A DNA stretch of 64,000 nt, from contig VWZX01009005.1 of assembly GCA_013399015.1 (NCBI GenBank), positions 890,716 to 954,715 on the forward strand. Direction: 5' to 3'. Below the pieces are notes generated by a model. It had not been told where the DNA came from. It did not search any database and saw only the letters and a program-made list of their open reading frames with translations. The translations under genes were made by a program, and so were the position numbers. Shown one piece after another: positions 22,001-34,395 of the stretch. How positions within the stretch are numbered: position 1 is the stretch's first letter; each line of letters opens with the position of its first letter. This DNA comes from Galbula dea. Lineage: Eukaryota > Chordata > Aves > Piciformes > Galbulidae.

Positions 22001-24729
22001 CCACATCTTTTTTAGTGCTTTTTCAGCCAGACACCTGACTTATTTAACCAAACCATGTATTTGACTTCTGAATTCTCCTAGACTGAGAAGTCTGGAACTG
22101 AAGCATGAGGTTGAACCACACCTCAGCAGCACCACAATGACAGGCAATACCTTACACAATGCTGACCATGAAAACAGAAGTGCTGGCTTGCTGTTTCTTA
22201 GAGTATGTGTATTAATTTAAAATCCCCCTGGAGCTCCTTTCTAGTTGATGTAAATTTTTGCTGTTTCAGTCAGCTTTTTATCCCTTTTATCAGTAGGTGG
22301 CAGTAACAGATGATCCTGTGCAACTTCTACTTGGAAGTGGAATTTGGGAAAGACCCAATTTTAAGGTAAAGCTGCTTGGTTTGTTTGTTAACAAGTGTGA
22401 GTGATGTAAATGTACTTGACAAACTCAGACATACACCTTCCTCTAAAAGACAGAGAAATTGTTCTCATACCAGTTCTGGTATTTACAGCTGTACTTAATT
22501 TAACAGTGCTAGAAAGCTGAATTCAATTAGATGCAAATGTACAATATTGATTCCAAATACCATTCTCCCTAAAAATTAAATATGCAGGGGTCTGCAATAT
22601 TTTATATGGCACTTATTTTCCACACTATTTTTCACACATGACAGTACTATTTAAATCAGCAGATGATACCATTCTCTTCAGAAAGTCAGTGTCTTGATGG
22701 TGTTCTTGAAAAAAGGCATATATTGTTATATGATCCAAACCTGTTAATATTATCTTGAACTGATTTTCCATTTCTCCCTTCACCCTCTCTTTTTTTTCCC
22801 CTTCAAATCAGCAATTTGCCAGTAGTATATATTCATTCAAGGAACTGGTAAATAAGGCCCAAGGGTATTAGAGAAAGGTGTCTTGTTTTCCACCAAGAAA
22901 TTATGCTTATACAGCTTAACCTCTTCAGATACATTATAGACATCTGCTAAAACAAACATGCAATTTACAGTACTCCATGCATTTCTTTTCTTTTGAATTA
23001 GAAGCATGAAAACATCTTAACAGACACAACTCTTCTTACCTGATGTAACTTATGAACTGATAAAAGAAACCACAAACAGGGGAACCAGCTATTAAAAACA
23101 TAAGAAGTCCAACACATCCACAACTACTTGAAGAAAAATTCTGGAGAAAAACCTGAAGTCCAAACCAATGACATCTCCCTCTGCTAAATAATAATCCTGG
23201 ATTTTTGTAAATGCAGCTCTTGCAACTAGTGATGCTCAAAACTACTGTGAAATGCTTCAATCTCTGGAGCTCAGATGCTAATTGGAAACAGAAAGCAAGC
23301 TGTTGGCAATACTGTAATAAGCTGTGGCAATTTTGCTGGTTTAGATGGGAATGGTAATGACGAGTCACAAATGCAAGTTGTTACAAAGCCTCTGAGAATA
23401 AAGCTGTATGCCCTGCATTCCCCCCTGCATTCTTGCTGTTCCAGCTAAAACCATACATGTGGAAGGACAAATGAAAATGTTGCCATGGTGATCAGAGCAG
23501 TTACCAAATCATGTACAGTGTAGGAAGGATTCCCTAAAGAACCTTATTAAGCATTTTGTTGCTCGTTTTAAACAAATATTTGTATTTCACTGACAATAAA
23601 ATAGCTTCTCAGTGAGCTAAAGCCTATTTATCTCCCAAAATAAAGCTGAATACACCACATATTAAGAAATACCCTTGTTAAAAGTAAGGAATGAGAATCT
23701 TAAGCTGAAAACTTTGAAATAGGAACCAAGGATGAACCTAGCCAAGACAAGACCTGGCCAAGACATTTGAATGTTTTTCAGAATAGGTGCTGTGAAGCAC
23801 CTGTGTGCCAACTAGACTGCTGATATCTTCAGCTGTCCAATTAAACCCTGAATCTTTAAATGAAAGATAACCCAAAAGCCTGTTGGTTAGAAGGAATATT
23901 GGTTTTATGACAAGAAATAAATTAACATGGAGCTTCTGTGTTAGGCAAATGTGTGAGCTGGCCAGCAGCAGAACTGCAGTCCAAAGCCACCTGTCTCACG
24001 TGGCTAGACTGGTAGCTGAATGCAGTTGAGTGTGGCACATTATCTAAGTTGATTTGCAAAGAAAACAAAACCTGTACAATGCAGACATCTTGTATTTCCA
24101 CTGCACAAAGCAGTCCAACATACACTGATGGAACCTTCTAAAATACGCTGGAGCATGTACGTGCACTTTGGGCTAAATGCAAATGGCTTCATTCACCAAA
24201 CTGCTCTTTATTTAGCATCTACACTCAGCATTTAAGCATATCCAAAGGCCCTCAGTTCCTCAGCTAGTCTTTGCCTTGTAGGTTTTTAACATGCTTATGG
24301 AATGCAAATTTGTGTGGAGGAAGCATGGTCCATTATGAGAGCTGTTCAGAGCCTCAACTCATACTAGTGCAGTTCTCCAAAAAATATGTCTCCTGCCTTA
24401 TGTGTGAGGCATTTCCAAGGAGTGATATTTCCAGTGCATTGACACACTGTACATATAAAGTACTGCAGTGAGGGAACTCTCCTAATTTATCAGACCAGAG
24501 AGAAGCTTTCATTTTTTTAAAGTCTATAATGTAACAGTTGTTTCCATCAGAAGCCTTGACTGAGCTTAATTTTACTTATTGAAGAAAACAGATCAGTCAC
24601 ATTCTATATCTCATTTTCTCTCTCCTGCTGCACTTTAAACAAAGTCAAAACAAAAAACTTCCCAAAACCTCCACAAATTACCTGCTGGTAACTTATGACT
24701 AATCTGTGGCTACAAAACAATACAGTCTA

Positions 24730-26562
24730 CGAGGTTCCTAGAGTATGTGGAAGATAATTTCCTTACACAGCTGGTAAGTAAGCCTACTGGGAGAGCTGCC
24801 CTGCTAGACCTGCTGTTTACAAACAGAGAAGGACTGGAGGGAGATGTGGTGGTTGGAGGTCATCTTGGGCACTAAATGATAACGCTTTCGATTCTTGGTG
24901 AATTAAGGAGGGGGGTCAGCAAAACAATTACCTTGGATCTCTGGAGGGTAGACTTTGGCCTATTCAGGACACTGGTCAAGAGAGTCACTTGGGAGACAGT
25001 CCTGAAGGGCAAAGGGGTCCAGGAAGGCTGGATATTCTCCAAGAAGGAAAACTTACAAAGTGCAGAAGCAGGTTGTCCCAATGTGCTGGAAGTCGAGCTG
25101 ATGAAGAAGACCAGCCTGGCTGAACAGAGAGCTTTCACTGGGACTTAGGGAGAAAAAAAGAGAGTTCACCATCTCTGGAAGAAAGGAAAGGCAACTCAGG
25201 AAGGATACAGTACAAGGATATCATTAGGTCATGCAGAGAAAAAATCAGAAAGGCTCTTCCCAGGTAGAACTCAGTCTGGCCACCATAGTAAAAGATAACA
25301 AAAAATGGTTTTACAAAACAGCAAAAGGAGGGCCAAGGAGGATCTCCATCCTTTCTTGGATGTAGGGAGAACATTGTCACCAAGGATGAGGAAAAGACTG
25401 AGATACTTAATGCCTTCTTTGCCTCAGTCTGTAATAGACCAGTTATCCTCAGGGTATTCAGCCCCCTGAGCTGGAAGAAGGGTGTACTCTTTGCTAGGTA
25501 AGAAACTGGCTGTATTGCCAAGCTTAGAGAGATGTGGTTGTGCTATTATGGCCTAGTTTGCTGCGTGAATGGTGTTAAATCCAGCTGGTGGCTGGTCACA
25601 ACTGTTTTTCCCCAGGGCTCAGTTTTGGAACCTGTCCTGTTTGATATCCTTATCACTGATCTGGATGAGGTGATGGAGTGCACCCTCAGGAAGTTTGCAG
25701 ACAACACCAAGTTGGGCAGGAGTGCTGACCCGATGAGGATAATAAGCCTTTATAGAGGGATTTGGACAGGCTCGATTGATAGGCCAAGGCCAATGGCATG
25801 AGGTTCAGCAAGGCCAAGTTCTGGGTTCTGCACTTGGCATTACAACAACCCCATGCAATGCTAAAAACTTGGAGCAGAGTGGCTGGAAAGATATCCATTG
25901 GAAAAGGACCTGGGGATGCTGGTCACAGTGGCTGAACATGAGCCAGCAGCGTGCCCAGCTGGTCAAGGAGGCCAAGAGCATCCTGGTTTCTATCCAAAAT
26001 AGTGTGGCCAGTAGGACTGGGAAGGTGATTGTCCTCTTCTGCTAGAGACCGCACCTCAAACACTGTGTTCAGTTTTGGGCCCCTCACCACAAGAACGACA
26101 TTTGAGTTAATGGAGTGGGTCCAAAGAAGGGCAACAAAGCTCAAGAAGGGACTATAGCACAAGTCTTCTGAGGAGCAGCTAAGGGAATTGGGGTTGTTTA
26201 GCCTAGAGAAGAGAAGGCTCAGGGGAGACCTCACTTGCTAAAACTACCTGAAATGAGGTTGTAGTGAGGTAGGCATTGGTCTCTTCTCCCAGGTAACTAG
26301 CAATAGGACAAGAGGAAATGGCCTCAAGTTGTGCCAGGTGAGGTTCAGGTTGGATATTAGGAAAAAATTCTTCACTGAAAGACTAATTAGGCATTGGAAC
26401 AGGCTGCCCACAGAAGTGGTGGAGTCACCATCCCTGGAGGCATTAAAAAAACATGTAGACATGGCACTTTGTGACATGGTTTAGTGGGCATGGTGGTGCC
26501 GAGTCCATGGTTGGACTTGATGATCTTAGAGGTCTTTTCCAACATGAGGGATTCTGTGATTA
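24730..26562 (+). mobile_element. CR1 LINE fragment, long and decayed
   Basis: This is a plus-strand CR1 beginning in the linker after the endonuclease (LDLLFTNREGLEGDVV and HLGH, about 24808-24870). It continues through RT (FPQGSVLEPVLFDILITDLD near 25605-25665) to the C-terminal part and the 3' end ATTCTGTGATTAAA near 26550-26565. The RT catalytic box reads FADNTK rather than FADDTK, and several stops and internal deletions are present, so the copy is dead. It ends about 250 bases from the GNG4 polyadenylation signal, in the opposite direction. Confidence 0.9.
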
Positions 26563-26834
26563 AACTTAATGGCACAGTGGTATCATTGCCTATTTTAGAG
26601 CAAAATTTATTTACCATTACTCTCCATCCCCATAAGTCTTGCTCTCATGTGCAACAGCATGTAGAGAGCTGCTTAGAAAATGTAATCCTCCTGCCTGTAC
26701 TGGCCAGGGCAGATTCACACACTCCAGTAAGGCTCTCAGGAACAGCTGACATACTACAGTTCAGTTTACTTTCTAGAATAAGTTAAATCATTACCATTCA
26801 AAATAAGATACAAGCGGCCACAGTTCTCTACAGT

Positions 26835-26840
26835 TTTATT
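26835..26840 (-). terminator. GNG4 distal polyadenylation signal
   Basis: AATAAA on the minus strand, about 600 bases after the stop codon and before the CR1 at 26562. Cleavage would fall near 26815. Confidence 0.55.
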
Positions 26841-26925
26841 GATGCAGTCCTGGTGTTTAACTATACATCTTCATTTTGCTTGCAGTTACAATTTTGCTTT
26901 ACTAAGACTGTTTTTGTTGTCAAGT

Positions 26926-26931
26926 TTTATT
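26926..26931 (-). terminator. GNG4 proximal polyadenylation signal
   Basis: A second AATAAA on the minus strand, about 510 bases after the stop codon. Which signal is used cannot be told from the sequence. Confidence 0.45.
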
Positions 26932-27438
26932 CCAGTCTTCACAAAACATTTATAAACACCACCTACTGCATGACTGATGGTTCCCATCATCGTAAATCAG
27001 GGATATTTTTTCCTACATCGTGCCACTTGAGGAGAGGTCACACTACTCTCTTAGATAGAAATTTGTAAAGGCAAATGAATGAAATTCACCTTCCAAAGGA
27101 AATAGGAATGCTAAAAATAGTTTCAAAATCAGTATAACTCACTTAGGTCTCAGAAAAATCTATGATTGGCAAAGATACCTACAACTTGATACTGTACTCA
27201 ATGCTTTCATTAAGACCGAGAGATTCTTTACAAAGAACTGAAATTAAACTTGTACACTGGTCTGAAAGATAAGGATTACTTTGAAGATCTTTCTTTTTTT
27301 TTTTACCAGAAAATGCATTACCTTCTAAAAATATTGTACTTACAGGCTAAATATCAATATCTGAACAAAAAATGCTAAAACTAAAAGCATGCAACACAGA
27401 TACTGAATTTTAGAAGACATTTTTAATTGCAAACTGAC

Positions 27439-27567
27439 TCAAAGGATAGTACAAAAGAGTTTCTTCTCCCTAAAGGGATTTTCAGATGCAGGCACTGGAA
27501 TTATAAGGGGATCTTCTGCAATATGAGCATCACAATATGCCAATAAATCTGCAGCAGCCTTGGATAC
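27439..27567 (-). CDS. GNG4: GNG4 coding exon 2 (C-terminus)
   Basis: The exon opens after acceptor ctattag (27568 upward) in phase 0 and ends at TGA 27441-27439. It encodes 42 residues: VSKAAADLLAYCDAH, then EDPLIIPVPASENPFREKK, and the end FCTIL. The DPLIIPVPASENPF block is the conserved core of G-gamma subunits that contacts G-beta. The CTIL end is a CaaX box with a terminal leucine, expected to direct geranylgeranylation of the cysteine. Human has FFCTIL where this copy has LFCTIL. It is too short and lacks an ATG, so it was found by eye. Confidence 0.97.
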   Translation of the reverse strand, partial: VSKAAADLLAYCDAHIAEDPLIIPVPASENPFREKKLFCTIL

Positions 27568-30500
27568 CTAATAGAAGAGAAGAGAGAACCACTGTAACAC
27601 TTAATTCTGAACCAAGCAGCATTGCACAATTCTTTTCAATGAAGTCAGACTAGTATCTTCTGCTTAGTAAGTTAAGTAGTACTTCATTCATAGCATTAAA
27701 CCTGAACATTACCTTAATATTTTTTATCTTAGTATTTTTATACTTCTAAAGCAGACCATTCTAATGTTTCCAAATTCAGATTGTTGGTTTATGCTTACTG
27801 ACTATTCCCATGGAAATGTAACAGTGAGTTGGCATACAAGTATTTTTCATGAAATGAAAAAATGAAATATTAAACCATTTCAGCTGCAGCTGAAATCTTG
27901 TAACCTTTGCAGCTTTGTGCCTTAGGAATATTGGTGACATTAGGCCACTATGACTTATTTTTTCAAGAATTTTGAATATTTTTGTTCTGCTCAGTTACAA
28001 GATGTTTACCAGTATCTCTTTGCTTTGTTTAATTATTGTGGGTTTAATATTATGATAGTTGAGAAAAAGAGACAGGACATCTTTACAAAAAATCTTTTCC
28101 CTGAGTACCATGAGAGCTTCTCCCAAGTCAAACACTGAGGCCAGCAGGATTGCACAACTACAGTGAAGAGGAAAAACAAATCAAATTTCTGGTATTTTTT
28201 TTCTAGCAGCTGTGTCATCACCGTTAGTTTTAGCTTTCCCACATCCTGCTTGACTGGCATGAATCCAGATGGTAGCAGGCTTCAGGTTAAAGCTGTGATG
28301 TCAATGGCTGTTGGATCAGGAGCGGCATGAAATTTAAACTAACTTCTGTAAGAAAATAACCATTTATAAAAATCCACTAAAATATGCCTTTGTAGAATGC
28401 TTCAATCCATTAAGTAGCTATAGCTGGCACCCCAGTATAGACTATCCTCTGAGCAGAGGAAGCAAGGGTGCTTAGGTTACTTTAAATTATTTTGAATTTG
28501 ATTTGTCCTGTAAGACACAAGGGTAGGCAAAGACACTACACGTGAACAACAGATTGCTGGGCCAATGTAAAGCAGAATATTGAGCCCTAAATTGAGCAAA
28601 TCAGCAGAGATAGTCAGAAGGACCAGTGCCTCTCAGCAGGTCAACCAAAAATGCATGGAAAATGACACACTTCAAAGTATGTAGTTATCATTTTCAGACA
28701 TACTTCAGTTAGCTACATGTGAAGCAATGAGAAATAAATAAGGCTTAGGGTGTGAAGGCACTGTCTAGAATAGAGAGTTAGAACTGCAATGAACAAACAG
28801 AAAACTTAGGAATTCTATCATATTCCAAATTTTCATTTAAATTTACATGGGAATTTTTAAAAAGCAGATTCTCCAAAGAAAGGCACAATGTAGACAGCTA
28901 TGGAATTCCTATTAAGCCCTGAAGAGAGCAAAAGTTAGAAAGCATACTTTTCTTTGCTAATGACCTATTCTGTACCTCACTAAAGTATAACCTAGCATAC
29001 AATACACCCACTGAAAAAGAGGTTAGCATGTTTCCACTAATGTTAGGAGGAATGCACCACTACAAACAGCATTTTGGAGAAGTATTTTCAAATAATGACA
29101 ATCACCAGTACATTCACAATTATTTAACATACACATTTTCACTCTCTCACATTTCACTTCTATTACTCTTCAAGCTCAGCTGCATGTCTCAAATTGAGGC
29201 AGTTCTATTAATTAACTTATTAGCTGGTCCTGAAGTCTTGCATGCAAACAGAGTTAAGTAAAACTCCGAGCCACAGGTACCCACGAAAAGCTCTATGATA
29301 TTTTCAGTGCTATGGCATTCAATAAACGTTACTGCCCTAAAATAGCTAGTCTAATTCTCTGGGTCCCAGGGACAGTTTATCCAGCACATTCCATCTTCAA
29401 TTATTAAGCTAATGAATAAGATATTTTATTCATGATATTATTTTTTTTTCACTAGACTGACCCTGCAGGAGCAGAGAAACAACACTTGACTTCACCAGAC
29501 CGACCTTCCCACAACTATCTTGTTTGTTCCATGTATAGATAAGCAACATCAGCCTGAGTACATTGCTTTTTGTTTGATGAAAGAGAAGTACAATTTCAAT
29601 CACTGTTCTTAGAAGGGATGAATTCAGGAATATAATTTTCTACCTGTTTCTTTATGATATCATATAATAACAAAAAGGATTTTCACTAGTAAAGAGCACA
29701 ACTTAAATTTTTGTATCTAACTTGTCCTTTAATGCTGGTAGGAATGTCATGAAGCAGAACAGTGCTTAATCACAGAGTAGTTTGCTTTCTGACAAACCAT
29801 AGTAGGATAGAATGAAACAAACCTCCACCAAGAACTGAGGAACATGATCACATTTCAGTGCATTGTCACAAACTAAACCTGTACAAGGCCACGTATTTTC
29901 ATCCTTTAAAAAAATAAAAGGTCTGGGGAGGAGAAAGCCTCCCATTGAGATTACAGTGTTATAAAGGTGAATTATGGCCATTTCTTCACTTAAACTGGAG
30001 TAGCTCAGGCTTGTGCAGTGGAATGATGATGGTTTACTCAGGGGAGCTAAGTTAGCTGATCACATTCCAGGTGCAACAAAAACATTGGTTCCTGTGTGTG
30101 GCATTAAGGCTGTGGCTGAGAGCAGAGTTGGCAAAGCCAGAACTGCAGGCAAAAAAAGGAGCAAAATACAATGTTGCCTACAGCAAGTTTCCTGATCAGT
30201 GTTATTCTTCAGAACAACAGTGGCAAAAGACCTCTGCACTGAGCATTTCCCTATGGCTGCAGCAGAGATTGCTGCTTTAGCATATGCCAGAATGCAGAGG
30301 TTGCCCCACAGCCAACACTGTGGTTTGGTACTATATAAAATAACATACTGAACATCCTATTGGTGTTAGGAGGGAAGTTAAATGAAGGCCACTCTACCAT
30401 AACTTTTACTCACCTTTATTTGTAGCTGAATGCTGTTGGACAGTTTCAGAATAGCTTTTATTAAGAATTAAAATAAACAAATGCCACCTGAATATTCAAA

Positions 30501-33500
30501 GGAAGTGAACACATTTATCATTTCAGCTCTTCTACACAATAGAGCTTGGTCTGCAAATTCAAAGTAGTTTATACATATGGCAGAAATGGACAAAGGAAAA
30601 ATCAGACTCCAGTTTAAATGATGAACTGTAACAGAAAGTTAACATTTCATTTTTAAAAATCTTTTAAAGTGCATGGATAAAGGGATGAAGTATACAGGTA
30701 CCATGCTGATGTCACATTTTCTATAATTATTTTTATTCTGAGTAATGAAAAATATATCTGGTTATCAAATTACCAAAAGGAAAAAAAACCCCAAACAACA
30801 AAACACTCAACCCTGATGCTTTAAAGAATTAAGTCTCAAGAGGACCACAGAATTTTACCATTGTGTTTCAGAATAACAGAGGTGATAAAAACAGGCAAAG
30901 TTAGAACATAATCCTGTTAGCTGCACAAATAATTACAAGCTTCAATGACAGGGCAAAATGCTGCAATTACTCTGTCATCTGTCTTGTCATGGATTGTGAC
31001 TAATTACCATCCTTGCTACGACACCCACTCTGCTTATGCTTTACATCTAAAACAAAGAGATTCACACATATTTATTGGCAACCCATGGCTGATCTCCCAG
31101 CACTATTCAGAACCAGTTGGGAGTATATTCTACCTTCTTAAGAAAAAAATAAAATGGAATAATAACTGATACACCAAGATTCTTAAATGTCAGAGCATTC
31201 CTTCTTGCTTTTCTGCTTGCAAAGAGAATGTGAAACAATGCTTTATTCCGGGGACAATTGTGATAAAGCATCAATATTATCCTTGCTTTCTCAACTTCCC
31301 TGCTGGCATCTTTGGAAGACACATTATTCTACTAGTCATGAGGCCACTGTTCATCTGACTTCATTTAATGTTTCCTAGCTTGGAATCTGAACCTCCTGCT
31401 TTCTACTTACTTCTCCATTACAATTCTAGCTGTTCTTTCCATGGGGAAGTACAGCAAGTTCAATTTACAATGCTTCTGGGATTTTTATGGCTTAAGAACT
31501 CCCACAACAGTAATACTCCTTCCAACCACAATCAAAACACCAATAACTTCAACCTCCCCTTTTAAAGTTGTCGTGTTTCTTTCACACCTCAACAAGAAAG
31601 CTGGCGAGGGACTTTTTAGGAGGTCAGACAGTGATAGAACAAGGGGAAATGGGTGTAAGCTAGAGGAGGGTAGATTTAGGTTGGATATTAGAAGGAAGTT
31701 CTTCACTATGAGGGTGGTTAGGCAGTGGAACAGGTTGCCCAGAGAGGTTGTGGAAGCCTCATCCCTGGAAGCTTTTAAAACAAGGCTTGATGGGGCCCTG
31801 AGTAACGTGATCTAGTGGATGGTGTCCCTGCCAGGCAGGGGGGTTGAAACTGGATGATCTTTGAGGTCCCTTCCAACTCTGACAATCCTATGATCCTACA
31901 AGTTGTCTTTGTGGGACCTCAAAACACCGCACTGCTTGCTGCTTTAACTGGTTATAGGACTTGACTTTTAAATCAGTTGAAAAAATCCAGTGGGGACCCA
32001 CAGTGGGGAATGGGCAACTATCAACATACTTCTAACTAAGACTTTAACTGAGCAGACCCAGCTCTTGCCAGTTACAGCAGCTACTGTGCATGGAAAACAA
32101 AGAGCCTCTGTAGTAGAAAAATGAGCTGGAACTTCTGATTTCCCTAGTCACTAATGCAGGCACTCTTTCAATGTTAACAATGTGGTCTTTTCTATTATGG
32201 GAGTAATCACTTGGCTATAGCTACTCACAAAACAGTGCTTAACTAAATTATTTGGAAAGCAGTAATATTTATTAAATGTCTAATTAGTTTAAGCTGATGC
32301 AAAATATTAGAAAACTAGGAATAAGTTCATTTCTCTGCCTTTACAGTTACGATCCGAGAACTCAAGATCTCCTGTTGAAACCACTGGGAAGTCTCTTGTT
32401 AAAATGTGGCTATACTGAAAGACACACTTAACTGTTTCAAGATTAAAAAGGAATAAAAAGCCAACCAACCTCTTCTCACAATCCCTCATACACTTGTGCA
32501 AAGAAATCCTAGAAATCAAGACAAACATTTTTAAAATAGTGTTTGATTTATGTTAGTAAAGGAACCATAAGAATACCAGAACACATCAGATTTTCTCTGG
32601 TGCCTTTTTTGGTCCCAAGCTGTTTTGAAAGGTGAAATAATTGCACTTTCATGCTATTTGTTGTTTAGGTCTGCTACCGTTGCTAATAACTGTGTTCTTT
32701 TTAATTAAACTAATTGTAAAAATAACCTATGTCTTTCCTACACGTGTAAGAACTTTAATTAAGAACGTTATATATAATTAATGAAGCTATCTGCATAACT
32801 GAGCTAATGATGTGGTATGTGAAAGTCACCACTGACTATATAAAAGCAATCTACAAAGTACCAACAATTCAAATCCCAATAAACTGGGCCATATTTTCCC
32901 AATCCTTTCTTCTGCCACTCACACATACTCGTTCCTCCTTGTCAGTTCTGTTGCTTGTGCAGCTGTTATATGACCTGAATCAGGGGACTAACCCCACAGA
33001 ACACTGAAAAGGCAGACCTTCCCTCACCAAATGAAATACTTGTCCCTGTGAAGAGGCATCTATTACATGATGAATTTGTGAAGACATTATACATGACAGA
33101 AACTACAGTTTTGTAAATTTAATGGTCTTATAAAACAGGGCTAAAAACTGCAACAGAATGGAGTAACTGAAATTTCTATTTTCATATAACAGGAGAGACT
33201 ACTCATGTGAATTGCACTAATGCTTCTGATTTATAAATACTATCTTTCTAATTAGTGACTTTATGATCTAATAGCATTTTAAAATTGTGATTATATACTA
33301 TTGCCCTCATGCCAACTACATGTAGAATTTCAGCACACAGGACAAATGGAAAAATTTCAGTTAAGACAACATGAAGAATTTAATGTACAACATTCTATAG
33401 TGTCTTACTGAGTTGGTAACCTTAGTTAGAAACAGTTACAGTTTGTAACAACTCAGTTACAGCTGTTTGCAAACATTCTATTTAAATGCATTTCCATCTC

Positions 33501-34289
33501 TGAACTCTTACTTGTAGAGGTTGGATTTTTCATCCAGATAATTATTTCCTATTTTCAAAGGCAGAGAAAGAGAGAGATCACACAAAAGAGATGAGGACTG
33601 CTTTCTTTAAAAATTTTATGATGTTTTTAGGTGCTTGATTTACTCACAAAATTTTATCTCAGTAGAAGGCAGAATGACAGGCAAGAATAATCCACAGGTT
33701 TCTCTGGTTAAAAATGCTGAGAACCTCCATTTAATGGTGCCTTCATTTAAAATACTTAATCCACATACTTTAGAAGCATGATTAAAACCAAAACTTCACA
33801 TACAACAGGCTGTCAAGAATCATAGCTAAACATGCAATCATGCATATTTTTTGTGCAATGATATCTATGCTAAAACAAGACAAAACAAATAAAAGCAATT
33901 CAGTTCATCTCCTCATTATTCAGAAGTATTGCAATATCTTAAAGACTTAACTAACTCCAGTTCTTAAAGGAGAACTGAGAAATCCCAGCTGGACTTATGC
34001 AAGTGATGAAGAAGAGCACCTGTGCATCTGCCAGCTGATTTTAAAAATTCCACAAAATACCACTTTTGACAGATGTAAAAGGCACTCATACAGAAGCAGA
34101 CCAGAAACCACTCCTTGGAAACTGCTTCACTAAAACCAAGCAGTTAGTATGTAACTGCTACACAATCTTGAGTATTGCTCAGTGCAGATTTTTTATTTCA
34201 GATAATTGAGGCTTTCTGCAATATTAAAGGAAGGCTGTACCACAAACCAGTGAGTGAATGCAAAATATCAACAATAAGTCTATGTTTAC
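27568..34289 (-). other. GNG4 intron between coding exons
   Basis: This 6.7-kb intron has GT-AG ends. It contains one short CR1 3' end (about 31590-31900) and AT-rich sequence. A TAAT-rich patch at about 32690-32800 could be regulatory but no factor can be assigned. No other exon or RNA gene is supported. Confidence 0.75.
31590..31900 (+). mobile_element. CR1 3' end fragment
   Basis: This is a 310-bp CR1 3' terminal piece on the plus strand. It shows the end of ORF2 (LDIRRKFFTMRVVRQWNRLP, then REVVEASSLEAFKTRLDGAL), the conserved 'GGATGATCTTTGAGGTCCC' segment, and a tail ending CAATCCTATGATCCTA. It lies antisense to GNG4 within its intron. Confidence 0.92.
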
Positions 34290-34395
34290 CTTCATCCTAT
34301 CCATGTATGCTTCCATTTTTAATTGCTCCACAGCTTTCCTAGCTTGAGATATATTGGTTGTACTGTTTGACACTAGTTCCTTCATTCTGTTTCTC
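34290..34395 (-). CDS. GNG4: GNG4 coding exon 1 with start codon
   Basis: Acceptor tcttctag is followed at 34395 by ten bases of 5' UTR and ATG at 34385-34383. The 32 codons read MKELVSNSTTNISQARKAVE and QLKMEAYMDRMK before the donor AAG|gtaaac (after 34290). The start is fixed by agreement with the human MKEGMSNNSTTSISQARKAVE and by the ATG lying just inside the acceptor. The helix ISQARKAVEQLKMEA is the coiled-coil part that binds G-beta. The N-terminal few residues differ from human and the protein is one residue shorter. Confidence 0.97.

Larger units (their letters stand above)
14900..26814. other. Intergenic region between B3GALNT2 and GNG4
   Basis: This is about 11.9 kb between the B3GALNT2 CpG island and the GNG4 3' end. 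It contains two long CR1 pieces (about 17738-19085 minus, 24730-26562 plus), a 60-bp direct duplication (15953-16088), a GGGTT/T-rich patch near 17551-17585 and two unexplained open frames at 16732-17296. From about 19.1 to 24.7 kb I see only AT-rich single-copy-looking sequence with no supported gene. Confidence 0.7.

Noticed and set aside
23036..23368. 110-codon minus open frame in the intergenic region
   Set aside because: It has no family motif and is Cys/Ser/His-rich in a way that suggests chance in AT-rich DNA.
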